From contig JADGQO010000162.1 of NCBI GenBank assembly GCA_017881725.1, positions 1 through 45,756 of the forward strand: 45,756 nucleotides of DNA, given 5' to 3'. A program made the translations under genes and the position numbers. The stretch is from Fibrobacteria bacterium (GTDB taxonomy: Bacteria; Fibrobacterota; Fibrobacteria; UBA11236). Position 1 is the stretch's first letter. The number at the start of each line of letters is the position of its first letter. Under the pieces are notes generated by a model that was not told the DNA's origin, did not search any database, and was given only the letters and a program-made list of their open reading frames with translations. Positions 32,932-40,908 of this stretch are shown piece by piece.

Positions 32932-32956
32932 CGCATCTCCCGACAACGGATGCTAC

Positions 32957-32972
32957 GTAACTTAAACGTTAC
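32957..32972. repeat. GTAAC-N6-GTTAC palindrome, copy 5
   Basis: Spacer TTAAAC; 41 bp after copy 4 and nearly identical to it (GTAACTTRAACGTTACCGCA). The right half-site supplies the TAA stop (32969-32971) of the chrA gene. Confidence 0.88.
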
Positions 32973-34207
32973 CGCAATCCGGACGCCGAAAGGATTCCCG
33001 CCGCCGCCACCACCAACCAGGGCGGCCATTTCCAGATCATCAGGCAGGCCGCGGACGCGACTGCCAACAGCAAATCCCGGACGCTTAAAATTCCGGAGGC
33101 GATGACGGGACGAAACCAGGCGCTCAATAAAAGTCCCACCACGGCGGCGTTGATGCCGGACATCAAGCCTTGCCAGCCGGCGTTGCGACGCCAGGCTTCC
33201 CAAAAAGGCAGGGCTCCCAGGACCAACAGGCCCCCCGGAAGGAAAATCGCGATGCAAGCCAAAACACCGGCGGGCCAACCGCCCCAGGCCGTCACGGCTA
33301 GGCTTCCCAGGTAGGCGGCGAAAGTGAATAACGGACCCGGCACCGCCTGCGCCGCCCCATAGCCCGCCAGGAATTGGCTATTCGTGACCCAATGTGAATC
33401 CACCGCCACGGCATGCAGCAGCGGAAGCACCACGTGGCCGCCTCCGAATACCAGGGCTCCGGCCTGGAAAAATCCGGAGAAGGCCTGCAGCGGCATGAAT
33501 CCGGACACGCCGAACGTCAGTGGCAAGGCGACCAACAAAACGCCATAGGCGAGCAGGCAAACCGCCCCGAACGTCCGTGACGGCGCGCCTGGAAAGGCAT
33601 GCAGATGCGGCTCACCGGAGCGACGGAGCAGCAACCAGCCCGAAAAGGCCCCGAAGGCAATGACGGCCAATTGGCCGCATCCCGTAGGCCAAAGAAAGGC
33701 GCACAGCGTTCCGATCGCCGCCAGGACAAGACGCGGGGCGTCCCGGCGCATGGGCTTGGCCAAGGACCACAAGGCTTGCGCGACGACGGCGACGGTCACC
33801 ACATGCAGCCCGTGCAAAGCGCCTCCGGCATCCCAACCGAAACGCCGCATGCCCCACGCGAACAAAATCAAAATCACGGCCGAGGGCAAGGTAAATCCGC
33901 ACCAGGCGGCCAAAGCGCCCGTCCAACCGCCTCGCGCGTATCCGATGGCGATGCCCGTTTGGCTGGAAGCGGGCCCAGGCAGGATTTGGCAAAGCGATAC
34001 TAAATCGAGAAAAGCGGTTTCCTTCCACCATTTCCGGACGGTAACGAATTCCTTTTTAAAGTATCCGATATGCGCGATTGGGCCGCCAAAGGAAGTGCAA
34101 CCCAAGCGGAGAAAAATCAGGAAAATTTCCCAGGCCTTGCCGTCTTGGGGCGCCGGCCCGCCTCGGGCCGCCGGGCCTTCCGCTAATTTTTTTTCCTCCG
34201 CTTCCAT
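32969..34207 (-). CDS. chrA: Chromate transporter ChrA (two-domain form)
   Basis: 412 residues, standard for long ChrA. First half: FLRLGCTSFGGPIAHIGYF and LPGPASSQTGIAIGYARGGW, the CHR domain hallmarks. The second half repeats them as GALVFGGGHVVLPLLHAVAV and AVPGPLFTFAAYLGS. Ten or so membrane helices. It expels chromate, driven by proton motive force, although many homologues have other or unknown anion roles. It is monocistronic and convergent with the barrel gene. The start at 34207 is followed by a hydrophilic 20-residue lead, so an internal start is possible. Confidence 0.93.
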   Translation of the reverse strand: MEAEEKKLAEGPAARGGPAPQDGKAWEIFLIFLRLGCTSFGGPIAHIGYFKKEFVTVRKWWKETAFLDLVSLCQILPGPASSQTGIAIGYARGGWTGALAAWCGFTLPSAVILILFAWGMRRFGWDAGGALHGLHVVTVAVVAQALWSLAKPMRRDAPRLVLAAIGTLCAFLWPTGCGQLAVIAFGAFSGWLLLRRSGEPHLHAFPGAPSRTFGAVCLLAYGVLLVALPLTFGVSGFMPLQAFSGFFQAGALVFGGGHVVLPLLHAVAVDSHWVTNSQFLAGYGAAQAVPGPLFTFAAYLGSLAVTAWGGWPAGVLACIAIFLPGGLLVLGALPFWEAWRRNAGWQGLMSGINAAVVGLLLSAWFRPVIASGILSVRDLLLAVASAACLMIWKWPPWLVVAAAGILSASGLR

Positions 34208-34277
34208 GGACGAAATATATCATTTGCAGAGCGGGTATTTTCCGGAGGAACGGAATTGAACTTCGCAGGAGGCGTGG

Positions 34278-34346
34278 ATGGATTTCATCTATCGGGATGA
34301 ATATGCGATTGACGACAAGGGCTGCTCGCGTCCGGAAAGCGCCTGA
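34278..34346 (+). CDS. 22-residue upstream ORF coupled to regulator
   Basis: GCAGGAGGCGTGG precedes ATG at 34278. The reading is MDFIYRDEYAIDDKGCSRPE and two more residues, ending TGA that overlaps the ATG of the WYL regulator (TGATG). The regulator has no ribosome site of its own, so translation of this small ORF probably delivers ribosomes to it. It may be a leader peptide or a trimmed older gene. Confidence 0.5.
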   Translation: MDFIYRDEYAIDDKGCSRPESA

Positions 34347-35035
34347 TGTCCCGCAGCGCCCGATTGTTGAGCCTGCTGGAATCATTGCGCCGCCGCCGCT
34401 ACTCCGTAACCGGCAAGGTACTGGCGGAGGAGTTGGGGATTAGCCTCCGGTCACTCTACCGGGACATTGCCACCTTGCAAACGCAGGGCGCGCGCATCGA
34501 CGGGGCCGCAGGTGTGGGATTCCGGTTGCGTCCCGGTTTCCTCATGCCTCCCCTCATGTTTTCCAACGAGGAAATCGAAGCCCTAGTATTAGGCTCGCGT
34601 TGGGTAGCTGATCGCGCCGACGCTCCCCTCGCCACCGCCGCATCGGGGGCCTTGGCCAAAATCGCCTCCGTGCTCCCGGAAAACCTGCGTGAGGATTTGG
34701 AAGGCTCCGGCCTGGTGGTGGGTCCGTCCCGCGAACCCAAGCCCGACGGCGCGATTTCCACGGCCGTGCGTAAAGCCATGCGCGAGGAATTTAAGGTTCG
34801 GGTCGATTATCTGGACGCCCAAAACCGGAAGTCGCAACGCACCATCTGGCCGATAGCCCTCGGGTTTTTCGAAAGCATCCAGGTCGTCGTCGCATGGTGC
34901 GAACTGCGACAGTCCTTCCGTCATTTCCGCCTGGATCGCATTGGGAATGTCCAACCGTTACCTACGCGTTACCCTAAAAAGAGGCGGATTTTGTTAGGGC
35001 AGTGGCGCGCGTCGGAGGGCATTCCGGAATCATGA
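34346..35035 (+). CDS. YafY-type transcription regulator (HTH + WYL)
   Basis: 229 residues. An N-terminal winged HTH of the HTH_11 type (LLSLLESLRRRRYSVTGKVL, then GISLRSLYRDIATLQTQGA) is followed by the WYL region: PPLMFSNEEIEALVLGSRWV and FKVRVDYLDAQNRKSQRTI, WPIALGFFESIQVVVAWCEL, FRHFRLDRIGNV. The classic W-Y-L triad is altered. Such proteins are DNA-binding switches that sense small or nucleic-acid ligands; the target is often next door, here perhaps the VOC gene at 35242. It ends TGA at 35035. Confidence 0.9.
   Translation: MSRSARLLSLLESLRRRRYSVTGKVLAEELGISLRSLYRDIATLQTQGARIDGAAGVGFRLRPGFLMPPLMFSNEEIEALVLGSRWVADRADAPLATAASGALAKIASVLPENLREDLEGSGLVVGPSREPKPDGAISTAVRKAMREEFKVRVDYLDAQNRKSQRTIWPIALGFFESIQVVVAWCELRQSFRHFRLDRIGNVQPLPTRYPKKRRILLGQWRASEGIPES
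34957..34972 (+). repeat. GTTAC-N6-GTTAC direct half-sites
   Basis: Spacer CTACGC; located in the last 25 codons of the WYL regulator gene. Same 11-bp periodicity as the palindromes. Confidence 0.5.
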
Positions 35036-35241
35036 AGTCCCCCAAAAAAAAACACCTATAAAAATTCCTTTCGGCCTCGACCCGCCGCGGTGACCCTAGA
35101 CGGCGTTGCGGCCAACCGGATATCCGCCTTTCCCGAGCCCTGGTTTCCCTGTCGCCCAATCGCTACTGACGGAATCTGTCGCAACCGGGAATTATCATCT
35201 ACCTGGGCGAGGAAATGAATCCGCGCCGTCCGGAGGCCATC

Positions 35242-35613
35242 ATGTTCGATCCAAACTTCATTCTGCTTTACGTCGAAAAACCCCAATCCAGCGCGGAATT
35301 TTATGCCGCGTTGCTGGGCAAACAGCCCGTCGAGTCGTCGCCGAATTTTGCCATGTTCCTTTTGGGTTCGGGCCTAAGGTTGGGGCTATGGGCGCTTCAC
35401 GACGTGCTGCCCGCGGTTACGGCGCAAAGTTTCGGAGGGGAAATCGGTCTGGAAGTGGATAGCGACGATGCCGTCGGCAAAACGCATAGGGCCTGGGTCG
35501 CGAAGGGAATCCGTATCGCGCAAACGCCCACGCGCATGGATTTCGGCTATACCTTCGTGGGGCTGGATCCGGATGGGCACCGGCTGCGCGTATTCGCTCC
35601 GGCCATGCGCTGA
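35242..35613 (+). CDS. VOC/glyoxalase-superfamily protein
   Basis: ATG at 35242 with GGAGG 7 bases upstream is preferred over ATG at 35215; 123 residues. FDPNFILLYVEKPQSSAEFY, ALLGKQPVESSPNFAMFLL, and at the end DFGYTFVGLDPDGHRLRVF give the two beta-alpha-beta modules of a VOC fold. Members include bleomycin-type binding proteins, glyoxalase I and PhnB-like proteins. The metal His residues are not obvious in the first module, so a binding protein is likely. Downstream of the WYL regulator on the same strand. Confidence 0.85.
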   Translation: MFDPNFILLYVEKPQSSAEFYAALLGKQPVESSPNFAMFLLGSGLRLGLWALHDVLPAVTAQSFGGEIGLEVDSDDAVGKTHRAWVAKGIRIAQTPTRMDFGYTFVGLDPDGHRLRVFAPAMR

Positions 35614-35663
35614 GAAAACCAGAAAACCGCCGGGATGCGGCCTGCACCACCCACCAATCCTGA

Positions 35664-35679
35664 GTAACTCACAGGTTAA
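35664..35679. repeat. Near-match to GTAAC-N6-GTTAC
   Basis: GTAAC-TCACAG-GTTAA, one base off, flanked by TGA..TCA to give a longer imperfect dyad. Between the convergent VOC and DUF1161 genes. Confidence 0.45.
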
Positions 35680-35723
35680 CTCAGTGGACGGGGTGGGATA
35701 TGCCTGGGCTCCGAGGCGCCGGT

Positions 35724-36041
35724 TTATCCCCGCTTGTAGGTGATTTTCTTGGAGCCGGCCTCGCAGTTCCCGACCACTTTGGCGCCTTTTACGTCGGCGG
35801 CGGGCACGATGTCCAGCGTAAAGGTTTTCACGCCTTTAGCTTTGATTTTGGCCTCGATTTCAGCCTTCACATCCTCGCAAGTTTTTTTGGCTCCGCTGTT
35901 GGCCACCGGCGCGGGAGCGGGGGTGGGAACGGAAGCAGTTTTGGCCGCAGGTTTTGCGGCTTCTTCGGCGGAAATCGCACCACCGAATGCCAAGGCGGTC
36001 AAAAGGGCTATTCTCGTAACGTTCATGCGATTCAAAATCAT
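35724..36041 (-). CDS. DUF1161-family exported protein
   Basis: The start is ATG at 36041 (GGGAGAACC ahead) or 36026; about 105 residues. Signal peptide MNVTRIALLTALAFGGAISA, then a Pro/Ala linker (ASVPTPAPAPVANSG). The domain is KTCEDVKAEIEAKIKAKGVK, LDIVPAADV, KVVGNCEAGSKKITYKR, matching DUF1161 (CE.L..EI..KI...GV ... VVG.C.GG.KKI.Y.R). The two Cys could form a disulfide. A periplasmic protein of unknown role. Confidence 0.85.
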   Translation of the reverse strand: MILNRMNVTRIALLTALAFGGAISAEEAAKPAAKTASVPTPAPAPVANSGAKKTCEDVKAEIEAKIKAKGVKTFTLDIVPAADVKGAKVVGNCEAGSKKITYKRG

Positions 36042-36291
36042 AAAAGGTTCTCCCAGTCTAAATTTGTTGGTTCCAAAGTGGTGTCGCGTCCCCATAAAAT
36101 AAATATTCTCGTCGCGAGCGGGGAGCCCAACGCCGATTCATACCCCTTTTCCGACGCTTTATGGATATCATCGCGGCCCCGACGGCACTCCGCCCTTAAC
36201 TCCAGATATTTCCGGGAGCTCGCCTTCATGTTCGTGAGGCAGAGTTGGCTTACCGCGTGAACGCGCGGATCGAAATCCGTATATTCATGGC

Positions 36292-36855
36292 ATGCTTAAA
36301 ATCATCATCGCGACGACGGTTTTGGTCGGCCTGGTTCCATTCGGGGTCGCCGCGAGGGATTCCGTCGACGCAGCTAACGCCGCCAATGCTTCCTCATCCG
36401 AAATCTCCCGTACCGCCCATGTTACCTACGATGCCGCCTTCTGGTCCTGGAAAACCGTTTCGTTGCGGGGCGATTCCGTGAACATGGCGAAATTCAAAGG
36501 CCGCTACGTGCTTCTCAATTTTTGGGGGGAATGGTGCCCCAAATGCCGGGAGGAAATCCCTTTCTTGCGCAAGCTCCAAGCCAGGTATGGTTCGGATCGG
36601 CTGGTGATTATCGGGATGTTGAAATCGGCGGATCAAGTCAAGGCCAAGGCCATGGCGGCCGACAGCGGCATGACCTGGACCCAGGTGGAGATGACTCCCG
36701 CCATGGAACGGGGTTTCCATATCGAAAAGTTCCCCACCAACCTACTCTTGTCTCCAGAGGGCGCCATCGTCATGGATGGCTTCAGCGGGCATTGGAAGGA
36801 CTTCCTCCGTTGCATGAACGAAAAGTCCACGATCAAGCAGACGTCCATCCGGTAA
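36292..36855 (+). CDS. TlpA/ResA-like periplasmic thioredoxin
   Basis: 187 residues with signal peptide IIIATTVLVGLVPFGVAA. The thioredoxin fold is plain: FKGRYVLLNFWGEWCPKC carries the CxxC redox pair, followed by REEIPFLRKLQARYG and the cis-Pro region EKFPTNLLLSPEGAIV. The protein probably reduces disulfides of exported proteins or apocytochromes. It has no ribosome site. Only 4 bp separate its stop from the stop of the convergent catalase-like gene. Confidence 0.9.
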   Translation: MLKIIIATTVLVGLVPFGVAARDSVDAANAANASSSEISRTAHVTYDAAFWSWKTVSLRGDSVNMAKFKGRYVLLNFWGEWCPKCREEIPFLRKLQARYGSDRLVIIGMLKSADQVKAKAMAADSGMTWTQVEMTPAMERGFHIEKFPTNLLLSPEGAIVMDGFSGHWKDFLRCMNEKSTIKQTSIR

Positions 36856-36859
36856 TCGC

Positions 36860-37822
36860 CTACTGGCCCATGTCCTCCGGGGCCGGAGCGCTTCTGACTT
36901 CATGCTCGCGCCGTGCAAAGGAAACGCCGTAAATGACGCTGCGGAATTTCAAGACGGGATCCTCGGAAAGTTCGATTCCCGAGGGAACGCCGGTGGGATC
37001 GAAAACCATTAGTTCCGTCGCTTTTTGATCAGGATGGACACGATCCAAGTTCAAGCGGCCAAGTAGCGCCATAGGCCGGGAATCCGGCCAAGCTCGGGAG
37101 GGATCCGTGAGGTCGTCCGTCGGCTCCGGCCATTGGGCGAACAAGTCCCAGGCGATGGGCGCGCGCGCTACCCGGCGTCGGATTTCGTCCAACAAGTATA
37201 AATCGCGGCCGGCGGGAATAGGCTCATCGCCGGACCCGGGCTTTTGCACCGGAACCCAGTGGTAGCGAAAGGGACGTCGGGTTCCATCGGCAGCGACGAA
37301 AAAATAGGTGTGGATGCCGAAGTAAGTTTCCAGCGCCATGCTGGAGCTCGGCGTCAACGCCTTGATGCGCTTGAGGCCCGAGAGAATATAGAGGTGGCGG
37401 CCGATATGCCAAAACAGTCGCAATAGGTTCGGCTTGCCGCTGGGGCCTTTTTCCTGGGCGGCGGTGAGGGCGATGAATTCCTCGGGCGTGCGCGCGGGAA
37501 ATTCGGGAATATTAATGCCGGCCCACGTCGCGGCCTTCCCATTGGGCAGTTCGAACCTGACGGCGAATCCGAGCACCCGGCCTTTTTGCGGTGAATCCCG
37601 ATCGGGCGTGCAGGGATTCCCCGACGAATTGGAGAGACGGACGATGCAGGGTATTTCCGCACCTTGGAAATGGGCGGCGATGGTAAACGCGGACGCCTCG
37701 GGAGCGGCTCGAAAATGACCCTGTAACGCCAAGCCCCGAGAATGGGCCCGCCGATAGCCCGGCAGGCAATGGACCACGCGTTCGATGGTGTCCAATGCGT
37801 AAGTCGGAAACTCAACTGCCAT
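36860..37822 (-). CDS. Catalase-related heme protein (SrpA-like)
   Basis: ATG at 37822 with GGGAGG ahead; 320 residues, the size of minimal catalase-like proteins. RAHSRGLALQGHF has the distal His, VRLSNSSGNP, GFAVRFELPNG, INIPEFPARTPEEF and GIHTYFFVAADG follow the family, and near the end FDPTGVPSGIELSEDPVLKF runs to RSVIYGVSFARR, where R...Y is the proximal heme ligand motif. It probably degrades peroxides, with peroxidase activity likely in this subgroup. There is no signal peptide. Confidence 0.85.
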   Translation of the reverse strand: MAVEFPTYALDTIERVVHCLPGYRRAHSRGLALQGHFRAAPEASAFTIAAHFQGAEIPCIVRLSNSSGNPCTPDRDSPQKGRVLGFAVRFELPNGKAATWAGINIPEFPARTPEEFIALTAAQEKGPSGKPNLLRLFWHIGRHLYILSGLKRIKALTPSSSMALETYFGIHTYFFVAADGTRRPFRYHWVPVQKPGSGDEPIPAGRDLYLLDEIRRRVARAPIAWDLFAQWPEPTDDLTDPSRAWPDSRPMALLGRLNLDRVHPDQKATELMVFDPTGVPSGIELSEDPVLKFRSVIYGVSFARREHEVRSAPAPEDMGQ

Positions 37823-37889
37823 GATTCGCCTCCCGGTATAAACGATGGGCTGAAGATAGCTGTTCTTGGGGCTACCTCCTAAATCTGAT

Positions 37890-39353
37890 TTAAGCAATGG
37901 TTTCCGCGGCAACGGCAACGCGGGAACGACGGCGACGCACGGTCGCCAGCATCAGTCCCAAAGCTCCAATCGCCATGAGGACCAAGGAACCCGGCTCCGG
38001 CGTAACATGGATGTCCTGGGCGACGTAGGGTGCGAATCCGCTCGCGGCTAAATCCGCATCCGTGAATCCGAACACGTAAAACCGGTTCGGGCCGGCGACG
38101 TCCGGAATGAAATCATTGTCATTGGCGATGTACAGGGTATGGTAAACCACGCCCGCGGTGATGACGTCCGCGCCGAAGGTCATGCCTTCCAGTTTGGCGG
38201 GAATCTGCGTGGCCGGAACGCCCATGGCCAGCAAGGCGGATTCGATGTCCAGGAACAGCTTCTTGGTCGGAGCCTTGGCCAAGAGGGCGATTTCTCCCGT
38301 CAGTAACGTAACGTCTTGCGCACCCGTCAAATCCACGCCCCAAATCTGCTTCACCACGGCGCTGGAACCGTCTCCCAGGCCCTTGCCGTCGCGCTCCAAA
38401 ACCAGGAATTGATGATCGTTCAACGCGACGATTTCGCTGCTGTTGTAGTTCTTGCTGCCGATTTTATTGTCGTACGCGAACTCATGGGTCGTGCCGGTCG
38501 CGATGTCGATGGTGACGATGCGGTTGGCCCGGCCACCGTCGCCGCCGTCCTGTATGAGCGGGCTCTGCATGAAGCCTACCAAGGTTTTTCCGTCGGGCGT
38601 GATGGCTAATCCTTCCATGCCCTTATTCGCCACCCGGCCGGAAGTGTTGCCGCTGATTTCCGTCGCGCCGTTGGAACTGAGATTGGCGATGTCGAGATTG
38701 GTCGGCAAGGTGAACGTTTTGACGCGTTGGCCGGTGGCCAAATCGATTTGATATACATAGGGACCGTACTCGTCGGAAACGAAGGCGGTTTTGCCGTCGT
38801 TGGACATGCGAATGGCTTCCGGATCGATGCGCGCGTCCGCGGGATTGGCGGAAGTTCCCGGTCCGAATCCATCCGATCGTCCCGTGAAATAATTTTTGCC
38901 GGCGGTATTGATGGTCGGGACGGCGCTGGGCAGTCCGGCCGTCGTTCCATAGGTAAGCGGCGAATCGCTGTACATCAGGGTGGTTTTATCCAACGAAGTC
39001 GTAAGCGTGAACGGCAAGGCGCCGCCGGCCGAGGCGGTAAGATCCAGTTTCAAGGTCTCGATGCGCGCGATGTAGCTTTGGGTATTGTCGATGGGTGCGC
39101 CGCCGGCATAGGGAGCGGCGTTGGGACCGCGATCCGGGGTGGCCAAAAAGGTATTGCCTCCCGCGTAGGTCAGGCCGGAACCGATACCGCCCAGTTGGTT
39201 GTCGGCCGATCCGCCTTCCAGCTTGTCGGTCAACCCGGAAAGATCGGTGGCTTGATCGAGCGTACCTGACGCCAGCAGAACCGGCGAGGCTTGGACGCCG
39301 CCGGCCAAGAAACACGCGGATGCGAATGATGCGATTTTCGGAAATTTATGCAT
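37890..39353 (-). CDS. Phytase-like esterase domain protein with PEP-CTERM
   Basis: ATG at 39353 with CTGGAG 12 bases ahead; 487 residues. A signal peptide (ASFASACFLAGGVQAS) leads to a beta-propeller-type esterase-like domain of the phytase-like family: GGIGSGLTYAGGNTFLATPD, RIDPEAIRMSNDGKTAFVSD and KGMEGLAITPDGKTLVGFMQ. The C-terminus is VTPEPGSLVLMAIGALGLML plus RRRR, a complete PEP-CTERM sorting signal. It implies an exosortase elsewhere in the genome and export to the surface or an exopolysaccharide matrix. The substrate is likely a phosphate ester, but is not certain. Confidence 0.9.
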   Translation of the reverse strand: MHKFPKIASFASACFLAGGVQASPVLLASGTLDQATDLSGLTDKLEGGSADNQLGGIGSGLTYAGGNTFLATPDRGPNAAPYAGGAPIDNTQSYIARIETLKLDLTASAGGALPFTLTTSLDKTTLMYSDSPLTYGTTAGLPSAVPTINTAGKNYFTGRSDGFGPGTSANPADARIDPEAIRMSNDGKTAFVSDEYGPYVYQIDLATGQRVKTFTLPTNLDIANLSSNGATEISGNTSGRVANKGMEGLAITPDGKTLVGFMQSPLIQDGGDGGRANRIVTIDIATGTTHEFAYDNKIGSKNYNSSEIVALNDHQFLVLERDGKGLGDGSSAVVKQIWGVDLTGAQDVTLLTGEIALLAKAPTKKLFLDIESALLAMGVPATQIPAKLEGMTFGADVITAGVVYHTLYIANDNDFIPDVAGPNRFYVFGFTDADLAASGFAPYVAQDIHVTPEPGSLVLMAIGALGLMLATVRRRRSRVAVAAETIA

Positions 39354-39488
39354 GATGGAAAACTCCAGAGGAAAGTGATTGGACATGGACGGGACTCATC
39401 CACGCGGCGATAAGTTACCCCGGAAAGATTTCGGAACCATTGCATACGGAATTGAAACCGGTTGGAAAACATCCAACTATACGTCGAG

Positions 39489-39517
39489 GTTATTTACAGA
39501 GGTCGGAGTTATTTACA
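39489..39517 (-). promoter_or_regulatory. Two TGTAAATAAC boxes upstream of PEP-CTERM gene
   Basis: On the minus strand TGTAAATAAC occurs twice, 19 bp apart (39508-39517 and 39489-39498), about 140 bp before the start at 39353. They could be regulator boxes. The remainder of 39354-39557 shows nothing else. Confidence 0.4.
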
Positions 39518-39557
39518 TCGGGTCAATTGGCGGTTGAATCCATTCCAAGGAATCCGT

Positions 39558-40349
39558 TCAAGATATTTTGTGCACGCGATACTGGTATTTCGAATCCTTG
39601 GTGCCCAGAATCAAAATGCCGCCGTCCGGCTTGAAGAACACGGGTCCGGGACCAGCTCCGGCGCCAATCTTTTCGCCGTCCACAATGGCGCCCAATTGAC
39701 TGCCTCGATCCACGGCTCCGATTTTTCCGTCTTCCAGGATCAAGGTCACATGATGACGGGAAATCTGAAGCGGGGCGCGATCCAGGATTTCCACATGGTT
39801 GGTCACCAGGGGGTCTTCCGTACGCCGACCGATTTTGATCGGAAAAGTATGGAAGAGAAAAGGTTTTCCTCCCATGGCGTCAACGGCTTGGTCGGTGAGG
39901 CCTGCGAATTGATAAGTGGTGGTTGGGCGCTCCGGTGCCCAAGCCGCCGGGAGAGATGCCCGTAATCGGCCCGGATCGGCCGAGTCCTGAGGCGAAGCGG
40001 TCAATTGCGCGATAAGCATATTCGCCTCGCGTAACCGCTCGAATAGGTTATTCAACAATTTGACGATGAGGTCGGGATTATGCTTCATGGAGATGAACAG
40101 TTCATCACGGTGGATTTCGCGGAGAACGGTTTCCTCGATCGCCGTCACCGTCGCGCTGCGAGGCATGTCATCGACCATGGCCATTTCTCCGAAGGTCGCG
40201 CCCGTTTCCAGATCGACGACATGCACTTTCCGTCCGGCGTTGGACTTCGTGACTTCGACGCGGCCCCGTTCAATCACGAAGGCGGATTCCCCTACCTCAT
40301 CCTCGCGGATTATGGTTTCGCCGGCCGCATATTGCCGCAAGGTGATCAT
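39558..40349 (-). CDS. Cyclic-nucleotide-binding / FHA domain fusion protein
   Basis: 263 residues. The N-terminal cNMP-binding fold (about 1-115) has AAGETIIREDEVGESAFVIE and the phosphate cassette FGEMAMVDDMPRSATVTA with the Arg-Ser pair that binds cAMP in CRP. The C-terminal FHA domain (about 175-255) has IKIGRRTEDP, then the phosphothreonine-site RAPLQISRHHVTLILEDG and DRGSQLGAIVDG. There is no DNA-binding HTH, so it is a signalling adaptor that joins a cyclic nucleotide signal to recognition of phosphorylated proteins. Cytoplasmic. ATG at 40349; single gene. Confidence 0.9.
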   Translation of the reverse strand: MITLRQYAAGETIIREDEVGESAFVIERGRVEVTKSNAGRKVHVVDLETGATFGEMAMVDDMPRSATVTAIEETVLREIHRDELFISMKHNPDLIVKLLNNLFERLREANMLIAQLTASPQDSADPGRLRASLPAAWAPERPTTTYQFAGLTDQAVDAMGGKPFLFHTFPIKIGRRTEDPLVTNHVEILDRAPLQISRHHVTLILEDGKIGAVDRGSQLGAIVDGEKIGAGAGPGPVFFKPDGGILILGTKDSKYQYRVHKIS

Positions 40350-40462
40350 CCTGCCTCCATCCAGCGGGTAATACGATAAACTATCCCATTATAAAACCTG
40401 GACGCGACGGGGTCCACCGCGGAATCGGAAAAAACGTGGGAATTTCAAAAATCCACGCCTAG

Positions 40463-40478
40463 GTAACTGGAGGGTTAC
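40463..40478. repeat. GTAAC-N6-GTTAC palindrome, copy 6
   Basis: Spacer TGGAGG. The right half-site contains the TAA stop (40475-40477) of the minus-strand YdcH-like gene; it lies in the promoter zone of the cNMP-FHA gene. Confidence 0.85.
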
Positions 40479-40717
40479 TCTTGGGCGCGCAAATAGGCGT
40501 ACAATTTGTCCTTAAGGCGGATGCGATTCAACTTCAACTGCTCCATCTCATAATCCGATATCCGCAACCCGTCCATTTCCAGCCGTCGAATCTCGGTCGT
40601 CAAGGCGTCGTACTCATCGTACAGCTTGGCGAAGCGGTGGTCCTTGAGTTTCAGTTCGTGGATCCGTTCCTTATATTCCGGAAATTCGTGCGGTAAATCA
40701 TGTTGATCAATTTGCAT
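40475..40717 (-). CDS. YdcH-like small protein (DUF465)
   Basis: ATG at 40717 with AGGAG 6 bases ahead; 80 residues. EYKERIHELKLKDHRFAKLY, DEYDALTTEIRRLE and LKLNRIRLKDKLYAYLR follow the DUF465/YdcH pattern of a helical hairpin. The family is widespread, cytoplasmic, and of unknown function. It ends within a GTAAC-N6-GTTAC palindrome and is followed by the cNMP-FHA gene on the same strand, 126 bp away. Confidence 0.85.
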   Translation of the reverse strand: MQIDQHDLPHEFPEYKERIHELKLKDHRFAKLYDEYDALTTEIRRLEMDGLRISDYEMEQLKLNRIRLKDKLYAYLRAQE

Positions 40718-40908
40718 GGTGACTCCTATCACTAAGGGCATGCGGTTTCCTGGGAGGCCCTAAGGAATATTTAAATTTTTTCCGTGGCCGGAGCACGCGC
40801 GCCGGTAGACAATTTGCCGAATGGCCGTTTGCCGGGCCATTTTCGCGGTTGCGTAACGGTTTGACAATAACTTGCCTGTCGGCCTTACCAGGGGAAAAGG
40901 AATTCCTG

